DNA of 64,000 nt from CAZHFW01 sp964531675 (GCA_964531675.1 CAZHFW010000007.1:1-64000), one strand, 5' to 3'. Numbered from the stretch's first letter, positions 52,001 to 63,100 are shown. Numbers and translations: made by a program. The notes: generated from the letters alone by a model not told the origin.

Positions 52001-55000
52001 ATGATGCCGATGGGCGACACGATGTCGAATATGAAGGGTCCGATCCGCTCGGCGCTGGTGGTGCTGGCGGTGATCGGTCTGCTGGCGGCGCTGACGCTCG
52101 CGGGGCTCCCCAAGGGCCTGATGATCGCGATCGCGGCGGGGATGCTGGTCGTTGGGCTCCTGATCCTGGGATGGCAGCTGGTGATCCAGATGGCCGACCG
52201 CGGGAAGTCGGGGCCCTTTGCCAAGCTGATCGCGGGGAGCGCCTCGGGCGGCCAGATCGCCGATCCGGCGATGAAGGCGCGCCTGGACGATCTGCGCAAG
52301 AAGTTCGAAGAGGGCATCGAGAAGTTCCGCGCCGCGGGGAAGAACCTGTACGCGATTCCGTGGTATCTGCTGGTGGGCGAGCCCGGTTCGGGGAAGAGCT
52401 TCCTGGTCCGCAAGGCGGGCAAGACGGGCAACTGGTTCCCCCCGGGGCTTCAGGACGAGCTTCAGGGCACCGGCGGCACGATCAACATGCACTGGTGGTT
52501 CACCAACTACGCGGTGGTGGTGGACACCGCGGGCAAGATGCTCATGCAGGAGGTCAAGCCCGGAGAGAACAGCGAGTGGCGCGAGTTCCTCAAGCTCCTC
52601 AAGCTCGCCAGGCCGAGCTGCCCGATCAACGGGCTTTTGCTCGTCATTCCCGCGGACACGCTGATCAAGGACCGGCCCGAGCAGATCGAGAAGAAGGCCG
52701 GAACGATCGCGCGGCAGCTTGACCTGATCCAGCGCACCCTCGACGTGCGCTTCCCGGTGTTCGTGATCATCACCAAGTGCGATCTGATCACGGGCTTCCG
52801 CGACTTCTTCGACGCGATCGACGATGCGACGGCGCAGCATCAGATCCTGGGGTGGAGCAATCCCGCGGAGCTGGACGCGACGTTCAATCCGGACGAAGTC
52901 GATCAGCACATGGCCGAGGTGCGCGACCGCCTGATGCGCCGCCGTGCGGGCATGCTGCTGGACCCGGTGCACACCGAGAATCCCAAGGCGCGGCGTCTTG
53001 ATCAGCTCGATTCGCTCTTTGCGCTCCCCGAGTCGCTGATGAAGCTCTCGCCGAGGCTGCGCCGGTATCTGGAGATGGTGTTCGTGGCGGGCGAGTGGTC
53101 GCCCAAGCCTCTGTTCCTGCGCGGGATCTATTTCACGTCGAGCGTGCAGGAAGGCAGCGAGCTCGACGAGATGCTGGCCGATGCGCTGGGCATCCCGATC
53201 GACGCGATCACGCCTCTGACGCCTGACGAGAAGGAAAAGGCGTTGTTCCTGCGGGACGTGTTCTCGCAGAAGATCTTCCGCGAGAAGGGGCTCGTGACCA
53301 GCGCCAGCAACGTCAAGCGGCAGCAGCGCCGCCGTCGGCTTGCGGTGCTCGCGGGCGCCGCGGTGACGACCGCGGTGTTCGTCGGTCTGACGTTCCTGGG
53401 CGCGACGCAGCTCTCCGGACGCATCGATGGCCCGCGCAAGTTCTGGCAGGACATCGCGCGGCGGGCTTCGGGCGCCGAATCGGGGTCCAGGCTCGGACTG
53501 CTCGAGGGCTCTCCCAAGGGGCTGCTCTATCGCGGCGACAAGCAGGTCGAGCTGGTGGACTCCGGCAAGACCGTCAGGCTCGGCGAGCTTCCCAAGCAGA
53601 CCCAGGAGGAGGCGGGCAAGAGCATCGCGATTCCCGCGGCGTTCAGGCCTCTCTCGGCGGTGCTCGGGGATGTGACGGGGAATCTGCGCTCCAGCGAACG
53701 TGCGGCGGCGCACGCGGCGCTGACGGTGAACAACGCGCTGATGCCCGCGGTGGACGCGGCCCGCGCCAAGATGGCCGACCCGAATCTGGAGTGGGACGCC
53801 TTCGCCTCCGCGGCGCTGGCGGAACTGCTCAGGCTCGAGCGTGACGCGGCCCTGGCCAACGCCAAGGGCCTCCCGCTTCCCGAGCGGGCCAACGTCGTGG
53901 ATCTCGACAGGCTCTACCGCTTCGTTCTCAGCGACGAGGAGTACGGCAAGTTCCTGCTCGACAAGGACTCGCTCCAGAAGGCTCTGGACTACGCGTTCGT
54001 CGCGGCGGACGGGCCTCGCCTGGCGTGGCCTCCCAGCGCTGTCGGCGCGGGGACCGAGCCTGCGCGTCTGGCGATCGCGGCGGGTCTCAAGAGGCTCAAT
54101 GACACCAACGGCGCGATGCGCACCGCGGTGAAGTATCCGCTTCTGGTCGAGCTGCGCGCGTCCCTTGAGGAGATGCGCGACGCCGAGTCGGCGCTGCTCA
54201 AGCTCGATGACAGCTACAAGGGCGAGGCGAGCGAACCCCGCACCAAGGCGACGTACCAAGAGACCGCGGCGGCGTGGTCGGCGGCGGTGGGCAAGGTCGC
54301 GCAGACGCGTGATCGCGTGCTCAAGGTCGTCGAGACGCTCGGCGGCGGGAACATGGGCGGGATGAAGGACCTGTGCGCTCAGGCCCGCGATGAGCTCGCC
54401 AAGGCGGGCGAGTCGACCTATGAGACGATTCTGGCGCCCCTCAAGGAGGGCCAGGCGGCGTTGAACTCGTCGGGCGCGGGCGGGGCGATCATGGCCACGT
54501 TCAAGGTGCTCTCCAACGCGCAGGTCGAGCTTCCCAAGATGATCGCGTCGCGGATCGACGAACTCGATCGCGCACTGGGCACGCTCGAGCCCGACTTCCT
54601 CGCCAAGCTTCAGGGTGATCAGACCAGGCTCTTTGACGCGCGGTACCGCATGTACGCGCTGGCCAGCGAGCAGCTCAAGGAGATCGAGCAGGCCCAAGCG
54701 GATCCGCTGGCGGGCATTGATGCGGCCTCCGCGTCCATCGATCAGGCGGCCAAGGCCTCGGGACGCAACGCGCGGACCGATGAGGCGGCGGAGCTGGCGC
54801 GGTTTGCGCTGCGTCTGGCCCGCCGTGACCGGCTATATACGGCGATCAACGGTGCGCTGGCTTCGCTCCCGACGGGGGAGGATCAGACCACCAAGGCGAT
54901 CGCGGAGCGTGCGAGCAAGCTCCGCAAGCTCGACCGGCCCACGATCGAGCTCACGGCGCAGCCTGCGCAGTTTGCGGCGGAGTTCCATCCCGAGGCGGCC

Positions 55001-56377
55001 AAGGGCATCCTGGCGAACGTCGCGACGGCGCGGCAGCAGCTTGCGGGCTCGGGCGGCGCCAAGGTGCTGGAGGCGGAAGCGCTGAGCGCCAAGATGGGGG
55101 CGATCGTCCCCGGCGTGGAGGCCTACGCGAAGAAGTACGTCGCGTACTGGTCGGCCCAGGTCTTTGCCGAAGCCAGGCCGGTCGCGTTTGCGGATTGGGA
55201 CAAGGCCCGTCGCGGCGTGAGCGGCGTGGGCGTTTTCCCGGTGAACGACGCGCTGTCCAGGCTTGGTGAGACCGCGGCCGAGGCGCTCAAGGCTCTGCCG
55301 GCGGGCTATCAGGCGTGCGCCGAGCGCGACGCCAGACTTCCGGAGATCGAGGCGGCGCGGAAGGCGCTGACCGCGGATCTCACGGGCGCGGTCCAGGATG
55401 CGATCGACAACGGCTGGAACAAGCTCCCCGCGGACGTGCGCGGCGCACGCGACGCGATCGTCACGCTGACCGCGGAAGAGTTCGAGCGGCGCTATCTGCC
55501 GTCGTACGTGGAAGTCGCGCCCGGCGCTGCTTCCTACGGCACGGGGTACTGGGGCGCGGTGTTCCTGGAGGCCTTCAAGTCGCTCGCGGCGGGCGCCAAC
55601 GCGTCGGCCAAAGACGCTCTGGAGCGTCTGAAGACCGCGACCAACAAGTTCCCGATCGTGCGCGACGCCAAGGACGTGTGCACGACCGAGGAGATCACCA
55701 CCGCTTCGGACGATCTGGCGCTGCTCATCGGGCCCACGCCTCTGGCGGCCAGCGGCGAGCGCTCGATCCGTGCGGGCGACCGCTCCAAGCGATTCAGGCT
55801 CATCGACGAGCAGCTCGATCTGCTCACGGGCGAGAATGTTCTTGGTCCCGAGGTTCGCACGTGGGTGAAGAAGCTCACCCCGATGTTCGCGTACTTCACG
55901 GGCGATCAGCGCCTGCGGGTCGTGGAGGTTTCCATGCCCGACGCTTCGCAGAAGCGTGAAGCGCCGGCGCGGATGCCCGAACTTCTTCCGGGCGAGCAGC
56001 GGTTCAAGTTCGTGGAGCTCGCGCCGGGCCAGGGACGCGATGCCAAGGGACGCAAGCAGGCCGGGTTCACCGGGGCGGCGCTGGGGACCGCGGAGCTTGG
56101 CAGCTCCGGGCCTCTGTCGTTCCGCGTGTATCAGGGCGAGCGTGACAAGGCCGCTGCGGCGGAGGTCACGATCGGCGATGCGGGCGCCGCGGGCTGGGCG
56201 CCGTTGACGGTGACGTTCATGGAGGACGCGGTTCCGGGCGCTGACGCGAGGACGTGGCTCGTGCCTCTGAAGATCGAGCAGAACAAGAAGCAGTACTACA
56301 TGTGGGTGCAGCTGCGGTTCTCCCGCGAGCTTCCCCGCGTGGACGAGTGGCTGACGGGATCCGCCTGGCCGAAGTGA
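52001..56377 (+). CDS. tssM: TssM/IcmF-family inner-membrane protein
   Basis: The 1458-residue protein can start at ATG 52001, 52004 or 52010 (GGAG lies at 51996-51999, so one of the later two may be used). Three membrane segments lie at about 16-35, 37-60 and 447-467. The cytoplasmic domain has Walker A GEPGSGKS (126-133), a D-T-A-G loop (VVVDTAGKM), VIITKCDLI and the late RGIYFTS motif typical of IcmF. The 990-residue periplasmic part is long and helical-beta as in TssM, ending without a lipid anchor. TssM anchors the T6SS membrane complex and binds TssJ; no TssJ gene is visible here. The GTP/ATP motif is intact. Confidence 0.9.
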   Translation: MMPMGDTMSNMKGPIRSALVVLAVIGLLAALTLAGLPKGLMIAIAAGMLVVGLLILGWQLVIQMADRGKSGPFAKLIAGSASGGQIADPAMKARLDDLRKKFEEGIEKFRAAGKNLYAIPWYLLVGEPGSGKSFLVRKAGKTGNWFPPGLQDELQGTGGTINMHWWFTNYAVVVDTAGKMLMQEVKPGENSEWREFLKLLKLARPSCPINGLLLVIPADTLIKDRPEQIEKKAGTIARQLDLIQRTLDVRFPVFVIITKCDLITGFRDFFDAIDDATAQHQILGWSNPAELDATFNPDEVDQHMAEVRDRLMRRRAGMLLDPVHTENPKARRLDQLDSLFALPESLMKLSPRLRRYLEMVFVAGEWSPKPLFLRGIYFTSSVQEGSELDEMLADALGIPIDAITPLTPDEKEKALFLRDVFSQKIFREKGLVTSASNVKRQQRRRRLAVLAGAAVTTAVFVGLTFLGATQLSGRIDGPRKFWQDIARRASGAESGSRLGLLEGSPKGLLYRGDKQVELVDSGKTVRLGELPKQTQEEAGKSIAIPAAFRPLSAVLGDVTGNLRSSERAAAHAALTVNNALMPAVDAARAKMADPNLEWDAFASAALAELLRLERDAALANAKGLPLPERANVVDLDRLYRFVLSDEEYGKFLLDKDSLQKALDYAFVAADGPRLAWPPSAVGAGTEPARLAIAAGLKRLNDTNGAMRTAVKYPLLVELRASLEEMRDAESALLKLDDSYKGEASEPRTKATYQETAAAWSAAVGKVAQTRDRVLKVVETLGGGNMGGMKDLCAQARDELAKAGESTYETILAPLKEGQAALNSSGAGGAIMATFKVLSNAQVELPKMIASRIDELDRALGTLEPDFLAKLQGDQTRLFDARYRMYALASEQLKEIEQAQADPLAGIDAASASIDQAAKASGRNARTDEAAELARFALRLARRDRLYTAINGALASLPTGEDQTTKAIAERASKLRKLDRPTIELTAQPAQFAAEFHPEAAKGILANVATARQQLAGSGGAKVLEAEALSAKMGAIVPGVEAYAKKYVAYWSAQVFAEARPVAFADWDKARRGVSGVGVFPVNDALSRLGETAAEALKALPAGYQACAERDARLPEIEAARKALTADLTGAVQDAIDNGWNKLPADVRGARDAIVTLTAEEFERRYLPSYVEVAPGAASYGTGYWGAVFLEAFKSLAAGANASAKDALERLKTATNKFPIVRDAKDVCTTEEITTASDDLALLIGPTPLAASGERSIRAGDRSKRFRLIDEQLDLLTGENVLGPEVRTWVKKLTPMFAYFTGDQRLRVVEVSMPDASQKREAPARMPELLPGEQRFKFVELAPGQGRDAKGRKQAGFTGAALGTAELGSSGPLSFRVYQGERDKAAAAEVTIGDAGAAGWAPLTVTFMEDAVPGADARTWLVPLKIEQNKKQYYMWVQLRFSRELPRVDEWLTGSAWPK

Positions 56378-56420
56378 GGCGCGACGAGGACCTGACACGC
56401 GAGCGGAAACAGCAGGACGC

Positions 56421-57632
56421 ATGGCACGCAAGTCCGACAAACCCCTGAGCCTCAACTTCGGCGCCTTCGGGAAGCACCCGGCGTGGGACGATCACATCGA
56501 CGATCTGGGTCTGGAGACGGACCGGCTCGTGGAGGTGAGGCGTCGCCTGTACGCGGAGGGCATCTCCGCAAACGTGGACTCGGGCGCGTGGGACAAGCTT
56601 GAGGACGGCGCCAGGCTGCCGGTGTTCGAGCACTCGATCCTCTGGCTTTGGGGGGAAGAGGTCTGCTTCGGCAGGATCTGGTCGAGCCGGGACGCCAAGG
56701 GGCGCACGCAGTATCCGATGGCGCTGGTCGCGGAGGGTGTGGGCGTGGACCCCGCGTGGCTCGTGCGGACCGCGGGACCTCGGCTCGAGCGCGGGCGTTC
56801 GAGCTGTGCTGAGATTGGCGAGCAGGACAAGGTGCGCGAGGCGATCGATCAGATCCGCGCGGACCTGCGTTCGGAGCTGGCAGCAGCGGGGGATCAGGCG
56901 GCGGATCGCTGGGAGCCCGATCCGTACCTGCTTGCGGCGATTGCGGATCGCTCTGAACTCGCGACGGATGGGCAGAAGGCCCTGGGCCTGGTCCGCCTGA
57001 TGTACGAGATCGAGAAGGAGATGGACGAGTTCCGTCGTCCTGATTCCAAGAGCTGGCGGCGTTCCAGGCTCCTGACGGGTCGCCCGCGGCATATGCGTGT
57101 GCCGGGCTGGGGCGAGGCGGGCGCGTGCATGCTGACGTGGGGCGCGTTCCTGCGGACGCAGCTCGCGGAAGAAGCGCCGATCGTGCTGATCGCGCCGGTC
57201 AGGCCGGGCGGGCGATCCCTGGGCTGGGTCGATGTCCTGGTCGGAGAGCCCGGTCCCACGGAGTGGTTCTGCCTCCGCGCGGGCGTGCGGGCGCTGGCGC
57301 TGCACACCGAGATTCCGTACAAGATCGAGGGCGACTTCCAGGACCGGTGCAGGCTGCTCATGGAGGGCTGGAAGCGCGGCGAGCTTGGGTTTGAAGCGGC
57401 GACCGGCTCGACCACCCTGGAGAAGATCGCGGAGAAGGCTGCGTCGATCGCGCAGGAGACGGTGCTGCCCGGGCCTGAGAGCAAGGGCAAGCCTCGTTCC
57501 AACTCGATGCTGATCGTGGGTGTCGCGCTGGTCGTCGGCGCGGCGGCATTGATCGTGCTTGCGCTGGTGGGATGTGCTGCGAGCAACAGATCGCAGTCGC
57601 CGGTGTCGCCAAGCGGGATGGTGACGCCATGA
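56421..57632 (+). CDS. tagF: TagF/ImpM-family T6SS regulator with C-terminal membrane anchor
   Basis: The 403-residue protein has a TagF-like N-terminal domain: FGAFGKHPAWDDHIDDLGL, FEHSILWLWGEEVCFGRIW, and YPMALVAEG. TagF in T6SS is a post-translational repressor. The C-terminal 30 residues hold a hydrophobic segment (about 373-393, LIVGVALVVGAAALIVLALVG), an anchor not seen in usual TagF. A second half (about 195-360) is unassigned. Its stop codon overlaps the start of the TpsB-like gene (ATGA at 57629-57632). It is 43 bp downstream of tssM. Confidence 0.78.
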   Translation: MARKSDKPLSLNFGAFGKHPAWDDHIDDLGLETDRLVEVRRRLYAEGISANVDSGAWDKLEDGARLPVFEHSILWLWGEEVCFGRIWSSRDAKGRTQYPMALVAEGVGVDPAWLVRTAGPRLERGRSSCAEIGEQDKVREAIDQIRADLRSELAAAGDQAADRWEPDPYLLAAIADRSELATDGQKALGLVRLMYEIEKEMDEFRRPDSKSWRRSRLLTGRPRHMRVPGWGEAGACMLTWGAFLRTQLAEEAPIVLIAPVRPGGRSLGWVDVLVGEPGPTEWFCLRAGVRALALHTEIPYKIEGDFQDRCRLLMEGWKRGELGFEAATGSTTLEKIAEKAASIAQETVLPGPESKGKPRSNSMLIVGVALVVGAAALIVLALVGCAASNRSQSPVSPSGMVTP

Positions 57633-60001
57633 CGCACGCCTCGGTCGCGCGACTGCTCCTGGCGGCGGCGCTCTTTGCGTCCGGCCGCTGTGCTCATGCG
57701 CAGGAGCAAGAGCAGCAGGAACAGCAGAAGCACGAGGAACAGGCGCAGCAGAAAGCCCAGGAACAGGCCCAAGAGCAGGCCCAAGAGCAGGCCAAACCAC
57801 AGGCCCGGCCGGCGGATGCTGCGAAGGACAAGACGCCTCCGAAGAAGGATGACGCCGAGCCTTCGCCCGATGACGAGCCCGAGCGGCCTGTGCCCAAGCT
57901 CGTGCGTGCGCCGGAGCCTCCGCCGCCGCCCGAGCCCTCGCGGCAGGCGGGACCCGATGAAGTCGCGCCGGGCGATGAGGACGGCAATCCGTATCTGGTG
58001 TCGAAGCTCGTGCTCGAGTACGCGCAGGAGCATCCGGAGAATCCGCCGGTCGCGGAGCTTCTGAAGCTCCGGGTCGCGCTGACGGAGGTCCCCGAGGGGT
58101 ACGTCGCTCCGCGGCGCGGCTGTCCGGTGGTGATCCGCACGATCGGCGAGCTCGGCAGCGCCGGCGCGGCGGGCAAGGCAGAGTTTCTCTACGGCAGCGC
58201 GCTCCGCGCCATCGGTCAGACCGTGGTGCGCGAGATGTCGCGGCGCGGGCTGATCGTGGTGTTCGTCGAGCCTCACCCGGACGACATCGACGCGCTGAGC
58301 GAGACGCAGGACGATCTCAGGCTTCACCCGGACAAGGATCCGATGAGGCTGGTGGTGCGCCTGGGCGCTGTGAAGCAGATCCGCACGGTTGCGGCGGGTG
58401 ATCGCAAGCTCAAGGGCGATCGCGTGAACAACCCGGCCCACGCGTTCATTCGTGAGCGTTCGCCGCTGCGCGAGCCGGCGGGCACCAAGCCCGAGCCCAG
58501 CAGGCCGATCCGCACGCCCGAGGAGATCCGCGAGGCGATCAAGGCGGCGGACCAGAAGCGCGCGGAGCCCAAGACCGACGATTCTCCACCTGCTGCGGAG
58601 AAGCCCCAGCCCACGCCCACCGAGGCCAAGCCCGCGGAGCCCAGCACGCCCAAGCCTGAAGCGGATTCAAGTCCGAACGCGGGACCGGCTGCGGAGGCGA
58701 TCCCGGCGCGGGGCTCGCTGATCCGGCGTGACAAGCTCGACGACTTCGTCGCCAGGCTCAACCGGCACCCGGGGCGGCGTGTCGACGTGGCGGTTGCGCC
58801 CGCGGATGCGGACTCGCCCGGCGACGTGCTCGTGGACTATCTGGTCAACGAGAACAACCCGTGGACGTTCTACAGCCAGCTCTCGAACACGGGCACCGAG
58901 AACACCGATCCCTGGCGCGAGCGGCTCGGTTTCTCGAACACGCAGCTCACGGGCCATGACGACATCCTCAGGCTCGACTTCATCACCGCGGGCTTCGAGG
59001 ACACGATGGCGTTGATCGGCTCGTACGAGTTCCCGATCTTCTCCGACACGCTGCGTGGGCGGATGTATGGATCGGCGAGCAAGTACAAGGCCTCGGACGT
59101 GGGCCTGGGCGGCGAGAACTTCAAGGGCAAGGGCTGGACCGCGGGCTTCGAGGGCATCTGGAACTTCTACCAGCGTCGAGACTTCTTCCTCGATGCGGTG
59201 GTGGGCTTCCGGGCCCAGCGTGTGAACGTGCGGAACGAGGTGCTGTACACGTCGGGCGATGCGGTTTTCTTCCTGCCTTACTTCGGCGTGCGGGCCAATC
59301 GCGACACGGAGGCGTCGAGCTTCTGGGGTGCTGCGACGCTCGAGACGACCGTGGGCAATCCGAGTCCGGAAGAGGTTGCGAACCTTGGGCGTGCGGATGC
59401 GGATTCGAACTGGACGGTGCTCCAGTACGACACGGGCACGTCGTTCTATCTGGAGCCTCTGTTTGCGCCCAACGCGCGGACGACCGAAAGCGGCGCGACC
59501 TTGGCGCACGAGCTCGCGTTCAGCGCGCACGGCCAGTGGGCGTTCGGCAATCGTCTGATCCCCAACGCGGAGGACATCGCGGGCGGCATGTCCACGGTGC
59601 GCGGGTATCCCGAGTCGCTGGTGGCGGGCGACTCGACGCTGATCGGGACCGCCGAGTACCGGTTCCACCTGCCAAGGGCGATGGGTGTCGAGCCCGATCC
59701 GACCAAGACGCCATTGTTCGGTGCGCCGTTCCGGGCCAGGCCTCAGCAGGCGTATGGGCAGGCCGACTGGGACCTGATCCTCAAGGGCTTCCTGGACGCG
59801 GCGCGGGTGGTGAACTCGGACCGCAAGGCCTTTGAATCGAACGAAACCCTGGTGGGCACGGGCGTGGGCGCGGAGCTCCAGCTCTGGCGCAACTTCAGCA
59901 TGCGGGTGGACTGGGGTATCGCCCTGACGGAGGTCGAAGGAGGAGAGACCGTGACCTCCGGCTCCAACCGCGTCCACTTCTCGATGACCCTGATGTTCTG
60001 A
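57629..60001 (+). CDS. TpsB/FhaC/ShlB-family outer-membrane transporter
   Basis: The 790-residue protein has a signal peptide (ending AHAQ), then a Gln/Glu-rich low-complexity linker (about 27-60) and an Ala/Pro/Lys stretch. A POTRA-like periplasmic domain has IGELGSAGAAGKAEFLYGSALRAIGQTVVREM and further charged, partly repetitive linkers, followed by a C-terminal beta-barrel of about 370 residues. The barrel has the conserved loop motif VRGYPES (about 657) and ends in SMTLMF, the usual C-terminal aromatic outer-membrane signal. TpsB proteins export one partner TpsA substrate. The adjacent gene encodes such a TpsA. Coupling to tagF by a 4-bp overlap is unusual. Confidence 0.85.
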   Translation: MTHASVARLLLAAALFASGRCAHAQEQEQQEQQKHEEQAQQKAQEQAQEQAQEQAKPQARPADAAKDKTPPKKDDAEPSPDDEPERPVPKLVRAPEPPPPPEPSRQAGPDEVAPGDEDGNPYLVSKLVLEYAQEHPENPPVAELLKLRVALTEVPEGYVAPRRGCPVVIRTIGELGSAGAAGKAEFLYGSALRAIGQTVVREMSRRGLIVVFVEPHPDDIDALSETQDDLRLHPDKDPMRLVVRLGAVKQIRTVAAGDRKLKGDRVNNPAHAFIRERSPLREPAGTKPEPSRPIRTPEEIREAIKAADQKRAEPKTDDSPPAAEKPQPTPTEAKPAEPSTPKPEADSSPNAGPAAEAIPARGSLIRRDKLDDFVARLNRHPGRRVDVAVAPADADSPGDVLVDYLVNENNPWTFYSQLSNTGTENTDPWRERLGFSNTQLTGHDDILRLDFITAGFEDTMALIGSYEFPIFSDTLRGRMYGSASKYKASDVGLGGENFKGKGWTAGFEGIWNFYQRRDFFLDAVVGFRAQRVNVRNEVLYTSGDAVFFLPYFGVRANRDTEASSFWGAATLETTVGNPSPEEVANLGRADADSNWTVLQYDTGTSFYLEPLFAPNARTTESGATLAHELAFSAHGQWAFGNRLIPNAEDIAGGMSTVRGYPESLVAGDSTLIGTAEYRFHLPRAMGVEPDPTKTPLFGAPFRARPQQAYGQADWDLILKGFLDAARVVNSDRKAFESNETLVGTGVGAELQLWRNFSMRVDWGIALTEVEGGETVTSGSNRVHFSMTLMF
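57764..57787 (+). repeat. Two perfect 12-bp tandem copies within the Gln/Glu-rich linker
   Basis: CAGGCCCAAGAG occurs twice in a row and continues imperfectly on both sides (about 57700-57800) with repeats of an AQEQ-like peptide. Such repeats slip easily, so copy number may vary between strains. The repeat is in-frame (12 bp), giving length variation without frameshift in the linker that follows the signal peptide. Confidence 0.8.
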
Positions 60002-60149
60002 TGATGCACGATCCGGACAACTCCCGCGGGTTTGAGGCGGCTCTTCCGAGCGGCCTGAACGCATTTTCCGTGACTTTCGTGCGGTTGTATGGCACACTGC
60101 TGGGGACGGTCCTCGCGGGTGAACCCCTCACGCCCGGAGGAGCAGGCAC

Positions 60150-63100
60150 GTGAAGCCAGCGTCTTCCAAGTTGTTCCGCAAGAAGCCACACGGGTCCGAG
60201 CGCGCGTCCGATCGGGCGCCGGTGCGGGTCCGCCGCGCATCCGAACTGGTCGCCGCGGCGGGGCTGTTGGCCGCGATCGGTCGCCCCGCGCTGGCGGGTC
60301 CCGAGGGCGCGCAGGTGTCCCACGGCTCCGCGAGCTTTGCACGCAGCGGCTCGCTCACGACCATCACCGCGTCCGACAACGCGATCATCAACTACAAGTC
60401 GTTCGACATTCGTTCCGGCGAAGCGGTGCGCTTCGTGCAGCCTTCGAGCCGGTCACGCGTGCTGAATCGCATCGAGTCCCCGGTCCCCACGCGGATCGAC
60501 GGGAGTCTGTCTTCCAACGGCATCGTGTACCTGCTCAATCCGTCGGGCGTTCTGTTCGGCAACGGCGCCAAGATCGATGTCGCGGGCATCACCGCGGCGG
60601 CGGCCCGGATGAGCGATTCGGACTTCATCAAGGGATTCGATCGCTTCACGGATGTCTCCGGCGCGGTCATCAACCAGGGCTCGATCAAGTCGGGCAGCAC
60701 GGTCAATCTGATCGGCAACTACGTCGCCAACAGCGGCACGATCGAAGCCAAGGACGCGGTCGTGATGGCGGTGGGGGACGAGGTCCTCGTCGCTGAAAAT
60801 CCGTTGTCGGGGACTTACGTGCGCGTGAGCGCCAAGCCTCCCGCGGAAGAAGCGGGGCCCCGGACCGACAAGCCTGCGGGAAAGCCCAGGCCTTCGCTGG
60901 CTGCGGGCGATCTGTTCTCGCTGGCGATCTCGCAGACCGGGACGGTGAAGTCGGCGCATGTTCGCGCCGAGTCGGCGCGGGCGGGAAGGGTCCAGATCGC
61001 GGGCAAGATCGACGCGTCCAGCGCGACGGGCAAGGGCGGGAAGGTCGAGGTCCTGGGCTCGACGGTGAAGCTCGAGGGCGCGAACATCGACGTGTCGGGC
61101 CGTGATGGCGGCGGATCGGTTCGTGTGGGCGGCGACCTGCAGGGCAAAGGCGAGCTGCGCCATGCGGGCGTGACGACCGCGGACGCGGCGACGAGCATCA
61201 AGGCCGACGCGACCGCGCGCGGCGATGGCGGCTCGGTGGTCCTCTGGTCCGATCAGCTCACCAGCTCGCGGGCCACGATCTCGGCGCAAGGCGGCAGCCA
61301 GGGAGGCGATGGCGGCTTTGCGGAGATTTCGTCCAAGAGCACACTGGATTTCTCGGTGGGACCCGCGGACCTGCGGGCGGCGCGCGGCCGTCAGGGCACG
61401 CTGCTGCTGGACCCCACCAACGTTCAGATCATCGATGGCGTCGCGGGTTCGGGCGATCAGGACAATGTGCTGTTTGTGAACTCCGGGTTCCTGAGCGCGG
61501 GAGCTGCGGACACCGCGTTCAACACCGTCTCCTGGGGGCAGATCGCGTCGCTCTCGGGCCCGACGTCGAACATCATCATCCAGGCGACCAACCAGATCAC
61601 CTTCGGGAACATCACCGGCGCGACGCCTGGCGTGACGTCCGCCGATGGCACCGCGGCGGTGGGAAGGCTCACAGGCCAGACGCTCCGCTTCGAAGCCCAG
61701 GGCGGCTCGATCAGCTTCGCGGATTCGTCGGATCGCGTGCTCGTCACCGGCGGCGGCACGCTTGAGTTGATCGCGGGGACGAGCATCAGTGCTGCCCGCC
61801 TGGAGTCCACCACGGGGACCATCAAGCTCACGTCGGGCACGACGATGAGCCTGCGCTCAATGGTCGCCGACAGCATCGTGCTGTCCGCGGGGAACTCAAC
61901 GCCCGGGAGCGCGGTTTCGCAAGCGGCGCCGTTCTCGACGACGAATCTCACGCTGCTCGGATCGGCGGACTATCAGTTCGGCGCGCAGGCCAACAACCTG
62001 GTCACGCTGGCGGGCTCGTTCACCGGCACCGGCGCGCAGGTGTCCATCCAGGACCTGTCAGGCTTCTCGGTGGGCACGGTGGGCGCGGTCTCGGGATTGA
62101 GCATCGGCACCGCGGCGACCAATCGCTTCCTGCTGCAGACCGACGGCGCGGTGACGCAGACGGATCCCATCGTTGCGGGTCAGTTCCGCGTGCTCGGCAA
62201 CGGCTCGGTGTCGTTCACTTCGGCGGGGAACGACTTCGGGACCATCGCGGGCCTGCTCACGGGGGCCTCGAGCTCGATCTTCATCCGCGACGACAACGGG
62301 CTGGTGGTCGGCAACGCGGGCGGCATCCCGGGCGTCGGCATCGGCACGCTTGCTGCGAACATTCTGTCCATCCAGTCCGACGGGCCGATCACGCAGACCC
62401 ACGCGCTGGTCTGCGGCAGCCTGCGGTTCACGGGCGCGGGCAGCGCGACGTTCGGCACGCTCAACAACGAGACGGTGACGCTCGCGGCCAAGCTCACCGG
62501 GCCGAGCAGCTCGCTCACGTTCCGTGATGACAACGGGTTTGCGGTCGGCACCATCTCGGGCACCGCGGGCGTGGACGTCGGGACCGGCGCTTCCAACACG
62601 CTGAGCATCCAGTCCAACAGCGGCGTCACCCAGTCGCAGCCCATCATCGCGGGCAATCTCCGCCTGCTCGGCTCCGGCGCGTTCTCGCTGCTGGGTCAGA
62701 GCAACAACACGGATGTGCTGGCGGCGAGTCTCACCGGGACCAGCACGGTCCTGGAGTTCCGCGACGACACCGGATTCTCGATCGGTTCGGTGCTGGGCAC
62801 CAACGGCGTCTCGGTCGCGTCGGATCCGAGCAATCGCATTTCGTTCCAGTCGGGTAGTTTGGTCTCGCAGACGCAGCCCCTGAGCGCCAGTTCGCTGCGC
62901 ATGCTCGGGACGGGAAGCTATGACTTCTCCAACGCGGGCAACGCGCTGAGCGTGATCGCGGGGTCGCTGAGCTCTCCCACGAGCTTCATCACGGTGCGCA
63001 GCACCGGCGGGATCACGGTCGGGACGGTGTCGACGACCTCGGGCGTGAACATCGGCTCGACGGCGGCGAACCAGCTCCGGCTGATCTCCGACGTGTCGAT

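Noticed and set aside
47574..54697. Very long open frames on the minus strand opposite the kinase-FGE and tssM genes (over 1000 codons each).
   Set aside because: They are Arg/Leu-rich antisense shadows produced by high third-position GC. The plus-strand proteins have clear kinase, FGE, TssL and TssM motifs.
57700..57800. The Gln/Glu-coding repeats as a CRISPR-like or intergenic repeat.
   Set aside because: The units are 12 bp, contiguous, in frame and inside the signal-proximal linker of the TpsB-like protein.
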